Below are positions 42,098-42,451 of a stretch of DNA of 42,451 nucleotides, in pieces. This stretch comes from an uncultured Acidobacteriota bacterium (lineage in GTDB: Bacteria > Acidobacteriota > Blastocatellia > RBC074). The notes below the pieces were generated by a model. The model searched no databases and was not told the DNA's origin. It was given only the letters and a program-made list of their open reading frames with translations. The stretch lies in NCBI GenBank assembly GCA_903828635.1, contig CAIKMY010000092.1, positions 1 to 42,451 on the forward strand. The letters run 5' to 3'. Made by a program: the position numbers and the translations under genes. Each line of letters starts with the position of its first letter. Within the stretch, counting starts at the first letter, position 1.

Positions 42098-42451
42098 ATG
42101 AACTTCATCGAGAAAGCAATCACCAAGGTATTCGGGTCAGCCAATGAGCGACTTTTGCGCAAACTGTGGCCAATCGTCGCGAAAATCAACGCGCTGGAAC
42201 CGGAGATACAGGCGCTGAGTGACGAGCAACTACGCGGTCAGACCGAGCTCTTCCGTGCCCGTCTGGCCAAACTCTGCACAGAAACTGCAGCAGGTCAATC
42301 TGACGAGGCGCTGCGCCGCAGAATTGAACAGGACGCTCTCGAAGAGATCCTCCCCGAAGCCTTCGCCTGCGTTCGCGAGGCCTCACGACGATCAACCGGC
42401 ATGCGCCACTTCGATGTCCAGATGATCGGCGGGATGGTGCTCCATTCCGGC
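42098..42451 (+). CDS. secA: SecA preprotein translocase ATPase (5' part, runs off the window)
   Basis: Only the first 118 codons are inside the window; the frame is open to the end. The start [23 protein letters not shown] and then the segments [20 protein letters not shown] and [14 protein letters not shown] through [17 protein letters not shown] match the N-terminus of SecA, the ATP-driven motor that pushes proteins through SecYEG. The residues before the nucleotide-binding motif are present but the Walker motifs lie beyond the window. No Shine-Dalgarno sequence is seen before the ATG; the TATAAT at 42090-42095 is too close to it to be the promoter for this start. ORF track does not list it because there is no stop. 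Confidence 0.95.
   Translation, partial: MNFIEKAITKVFGSANERLLRKLWPIVAKINALEPEIQALSDEQLRGQTELFRARLAKLCTETAAGQSDEALRRRIEQDALEEILPEAFACVREASRRSTGMRHFDVQMIGGMVLHSG

Noticed and set aside
1-42451. CRISPR array, IS elements, prophage or tRNA genes
   Set aside because: No spaced direct repeats, transposase or integrase genes, phage genes or cloverleaf pattern were seen; the short tandem repeats have no spacers.

Overview
The window looks like ordinary chromosome of a Gram-negative, GC-rich bacterium, most likely an Acidobacteriota member (Blastocatellia-like). This is inferred from gene style: a winged-helix/PD40-propeller regulator, a DUF1080 protein, a combined beta-propeller/phosphoesterase, paired acyl-CoA dehydrogenases with a membrane Fe-S ETF oxidoreductase, and outer-membrane and Tat-exported proteins. 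No 16S gene, tRNA, IS element, prophage or CRISPR array was seen, so the taxonomy rests on gene content only.

Layout. (1) 1-4356: a secreted M16-type protein with no zinc motif, then thiL, whose 3' end overlaps a convergent DoxX-like gene. (2) 4410-6366, minus strand: a NarL-type two-component pair. (3) 6503-14758, plus strand, divergent from that pair: a tight five-gene operon of SulP transporter, DabA (DUF2309), a NuoL-like DabB, a second NuoM-like antiporter subunit and a DUF2490 outer-membrane protein. It looks like an energy-coupled inorganic carbon uptake system with extra parts and is the most interesting block. (4) 14911-15780: ttcA. (5) 15966-21780: four genes, three of them exported phosphoesterase-type enzymes (propeller/phosphoesterase, PhoD, P1-nuclease/phospholipase C fold) plus a PRC-barrel protein. 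(6) 22120-24255: a membrane-bound winged-helix/PD40 regulator. (7) 24596-26783: isochorismatase-fold hydrolase, quinone oxidoreductase and a small secreted protein. (8) 26913-33095, minus strand: etfB-etfA-(Fe-S membrane protein)-acd-acd, a fatty-acid or other acyl-CoA oxidation module linked to the quinone pool. (9) 33271-37586, plus strand: DUF1080, HUMPS-family aldolase/decarboxylase, zinc alcohol dehydrogenase, TIM-barrel sugar isomerase and SDR, a probable sugar or polyol catabolic cluster of unknown substrate. (10) 37609-41809, minus strand: DinB, a Rad50/SbcC-like ATPase with an unusual hook, and a small acidic protein. (11) The 5' part of secA, preceded by a good promoter and a structured leader that may contain a short uORF.

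How the genes may work together. The SulP/Dab block would bring in or trap bicarbonate using an ion gradient, and the divergent two-component system is a natural candidate regulator. The exported phosphoesterases would release phosphate from organic sources. The acd/etf block would pass electrons from acyl-CoA oxidation through ETF to menaquinone via the Fe-S membrane protein. Several intergenic regions carry short tandem repeats or palindromes. All functions are read from protein motifs by eye; no database search was run.
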